Shown here: positions 7,355-8,769 of the stretch, one piece after another
How the letters are laid out: the number at the start of each line of letters is the position of its first letter
Numbering within the stretch: position 1 is the stretch's first letter
DNA from: Pseudomonadota bacterium
Lineage (GTDB): Bacteria > Pseudomonadota > Gammaproteobacteria > Burkholderiales > Burkholderiaceae
NCBI GenBank assembly: GCA_021783435.1
Contig: JAJXUC010000157.1
Coordinates: 1-8,769, forward strand
Direction of reading: 5' to 3'
Length of the DNA stretch: 8,769 nt
Notes under the pieces: model-generated
The model's input: the letters and a program-made list of their open reading frames with translations, nothing else
What the model was told of the DNA's origin: nothing
Databases searched by the model: none
Made by a program: the position numbers and the translations under genes

Positions 7355-7437
7355 GACGATTGTTCGGCGTGTTGGTTGGGCTGTCAAGCTTGGCCAGGCG
7401 CCACCCTCGCAGCAAGCATCGAGACTTCGGCCCGACC

Positions 7438-8262
7438 ATGAAAACGTCCATCTCCCAAGCGTCGCAGCCCAAGCGGATCGGCGAACCGAGCCCCGGCGCA
7501 GAGGACAACCGTCAATTCGTCACGGCGCTGGCGCGGGGGCTGGAGGTGTTGTCCAGCTTTCGCTCGCGCGACAAGTCCTTGGGCAACCTGGAGATTGCCC
7601 AGCGCTGCAAGCTGCCCAAGTCCACCGTCTCGCGACTGACTTACACGCTCACGCGCCTGGGCTACCTCGCGCAAGACGCGGACAGCGGCAAGTACCGGCT
7701 GGGCACGGCCACGCTGTCGCTGGGCAGCACGGTGCTGGCACGCATGGATGTGCGCCAGGTGGCGAGGCCGCTGATGCAGGAACTGGCCGATGCGTCCAAG
7801 GCCATGGTGTCGCTGGGTACACGCGACCGCCTGTCGCTCATTTATGTGGAGAACTGCCGCAGTGCCTCGGCGCTGACCTTGAGCCTGGACGTGGGCTCGC
7901 GCATTCCCATGGCCACCACGGCGATGGGCCGCGCCTACCTTGCCGCGGTGGGCGAACGCGAGCGTGCCGCGGTTTACGAGGACTTGGCAGCTCTGGACGG
8001 CCTCGCCTGGCCGGCGCTCAAGCGCGGCATCGACAAAGCCCTGGACGACCATCGCACCCTGGGCGTGGCGTGCTCCTTCGGCGACTGGCAGCCGGACGTG
8101 AATGCCATCGCGGTCGGCTTCGACCCTGGCGGGGGCATGCCGTTGATGGCCATGAACTGCGGCGGCCCGGCGTTCCAGTTATCCCCCGCCTTCCTGCTGG
8201 AGGAGGTCAGGCCGAAACTGATCGCGCTGGTGCAGCAACTCGAGCGCTTGATGCTGCGCTGA
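7438..8262 (+). CDS. IclR-family transcriptional regulator
   Basis: A 274-aa DNA-binding regulator of the IclR family, which typically controls catabolic genes in response to a pathway metabolite, as repressor or activator. An N-terminal winged helix-turn-helix spans about 27-90: FVTALARGLEVLSSF begins it, KLPKSTVSRLTYTLTRLGYL (58-77) contains the recognition helix, and KYRLG (85-89) forms the wing. The C-terminal effector domain (about 105-274) has the family pattern with ENCRSASA (138-145), SRIPMATTAMGRAYLAA (154-170), and a Cys-containing end near 241. ATG 7438 is chosen because it gives the usual short N-terminal arm; its Shine-Dalgarno is weak. An in-frame TTG at 7360 would add 26 residues and overlap the promoter. 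It is transcribed divergently from the five-gene operon, so it is probably its regulator; the convergent hydrolase gene may also be a target. Confidence 0.94.
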   Translation: MKTSISQASQPKRIGEPSPGAEDNRQFVTALARGLEVLSSFRSRDKSLGNLEIAQRCKLPKSTVSRLTYTLTRLGYLAQDADSGKYRLGTATLSLGSTVLARMDVRQVARPLMQELADASKAMVSLGTRDRLSLIYVENCRSASALTLSLDVGSRIPMATTAMGRAYLAAVGERERAAVYEDLAALDGLAWPALKRGIDKALDDHRTLGVACSFGDWQPDVNAIAVGFDPGGGMPLMAMNCGGPAFQLSPAFLLEEVRPKLIALVQQLERLMLR

Positions 8263-8283
8263 ACAGCCTTCGCTGCCGGCTGT
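8263..8283 (+). terminator. Possible terminator hairpin after the IclR gene
   Basis: ACAGCC (8263-8268) and GGCTGT (8278-8283) form a 6-bp stem with a 9-nt loop starting directly after the regulator stop codon. No T-run follows, so termination efficiency is doubtful. Confidence 0.35.
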
Positions 8284-8332
8284 CGTCGCGCCCGGTGGTC
8301 GTCGCGCATGCAGGCGTGGTCCCCGCAGGCTC

Positions 8333-8357
8333 GCGCGCCCGGGCTGCCGTGGCGCGC
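8333..8357 (-). terminator. Possible terminator hairpin after the hydrolase gene
   Basis: GCGCGCC (8333-8339) and GGCGCGC (8351-8357) are perfect 7-bp arms around an 11-nt loop, one base beyond the stop of the minus-strand hydrolase gene. The stem is strong and all G/C, but there is no T-run on the minus strand. Confidence 0.4.
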
Positions 8358-8358
8358 T

Positions 8359-8769
8359 TCAAACCGCGCCCAGGAACGCGCGGATGGCCGTCTCAACTTC
8401 CTGTGGCTGCTCGTGCACCACCCAGTGCGAACCGCTCGGCACGCGATGGATGCGCAGATCGGGCACGACGGCCTCCAGCCCGTCGAGCAACACGGGCAAG
8501 AGGGCCGGATCCTGCTCGCCCCAGATCACCAGGGTGGGCATGGAGACGAGGAAGTCTTTCGGCTCCAGCGTCAATCCGGCCGCGCCCGCTTGTGTCGGCG
8601 TGGGGGGCACCAGGGGTGAGGCGCGGTAGTAATGGAGCATCGCGTTCATGGCGGCGGGTTGCAGCCAGGCCTGCTTGTAGAGCGCGATCTCGGCCTCGGT
8701 CAGCACGATCTGCCCCGTCACGGGATGGCGAAACAGGGCGAGCAGACGCTGGCCATCATCGCGCAGCAA
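8359..8769 (-). CDS. Alpha/beta hydrolase, epoxide-hydrolase-like, C-terminal part (5' truncated)
   Basis: The last 136 residues or so of an alpha/beta hydrolase; the frame is open to the right window edge, so the nucleophile elbow and oxyanion motif are not visible. The cap-domain pattern WLQPAAMNAMLHYYRA (visible residues 35-50) resembles epoxide hydrolases and haloacetate dehalogenases. It is followed by the strand PTLVIWGEQDPAL with the catalytic acid Asp87, and SGSHWVVHEQP with the catalytic His115. The length after the cap fits a complete C-terminus. It converges on the IclR gene across 96 nt. Hydrolysis of an epoxide, ester or halogenated acid is possible; the missing nucleophile (Asp or Ser) would decide. 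Whether it belongs to the same pathway as the divergent operon cannot be told from this window. Confidence 0.85.
   Translation of the reverse strand: MLRDDGQRLLALFRHPVTGQIVLTEAEIALYKQAWLQPAAMNAMLHYYRASPLVPPTPTQAGAAGLTLEPKDFLVSMPTLVIWGEQDPALLPVLLDGLEAVVPDLRIHRVPSGSHWVVHEQPQEVETAIRAFLGAV

Larger units (their letters stand above)
7253..7437. promoter_or_regulatory. Divergent intergenic control region
   Basis: This 185-bp region separates the first operon gene (minus strand) from the regulator gene (plus strand) and must hold both promoters unless the operon is read from further upstream. It is more AT-rich around 7316-7362 than its flanks and contains the palindromes listed separately. I could not identify a convincing -35/-10 pair for the minus-strand operon; it may use an activator-dependent promoter. 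Confidence 0.75.

Noticed and set aside
8282..8307. Direct repeat GTCGTCGCGC, two copies 16 nt apart
   Set aside because: Two short copies of a GC-rich word between convergent genes are easily due to chance; there is no array and no link to a mobile element.

Overview
The window reads as chromosome of a GC-rich betaproteobacterium, most likely Burkholderiales. The basis is the strong G/C bias at third codon positions, dense packing, and a tadA gene followed by an LD-carboxypeptidase gene, an order I associate with that group. The genus cannot be fixed from this sequence alone. No RNA gene, IS element, CRISPR array or phage gene is visible.

Layout. Left part (1-1859, + strand), housekeeping: the 3' end of an unrecognised gene, tadA (tRNA A34 deaminase with an unusual C-terminal tail), and an ldcA-like muramoyltetrapeptide carboxypeptidase. 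Middle (1871-7252, - strand): a tightly packed five-gene catabolic operon. In transcription order it holds acyl-CoA dehydrogenase A, acyl-CoA dehydrogenase B, a zinc alcohol dehydrogenase, a short-chain dehydrogenase and a zinc-free quinone-oxidoreductase-type MDR enzyme. Gaps are 10, 19 and 38 nt, and the last two genes share a 4-nt ATGA overlap. Right part: a divergent IclR-family regulator gene (7438-8262, +), then the C-terminal part of an epoxide-hydrolase-like alpha/beta hydrolase on the - strand that runs off the window.

How the genes may work together. The operon looks built to oxidise an alcohol or acyl-CoA intermediate: alcohol to aldehyde or ketone (Zn-ADH), alpha,beta-dehydrogenation of an acyl-CoA (the dehydrogenase pair), further hydroxyl or carbonyl redox (SDR), and enone/quinone-type reduction (MDR). 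No CoA ligase, enoyl-CoA hydratase or thiolase is present, so the pathway must be completed elsewhere. The substrate is unknown.

Most interesting points. (1) The two acyl-CoA dehydrogenases are complementary. A keeps a catalytic-type Glu but lacks the Arg and Gln/Gly motifs that bind FAD across the subunit interface. B keeps those motifs but lacks a Glu at both known catalytic positions. This predicts an obligate heteromer of the kind known from mycobacterial steroid catabolism. (2) The divergent promoter region carries a GGAA-N5-TTCC palindrome, the core of the classical IclR operator, lying between candidate -35 and -10 elements of the regulator gene and overlapped by further palindromes. 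I see no sign of a wholly new type of biological system; what is new here is probably the substrate and pathway.
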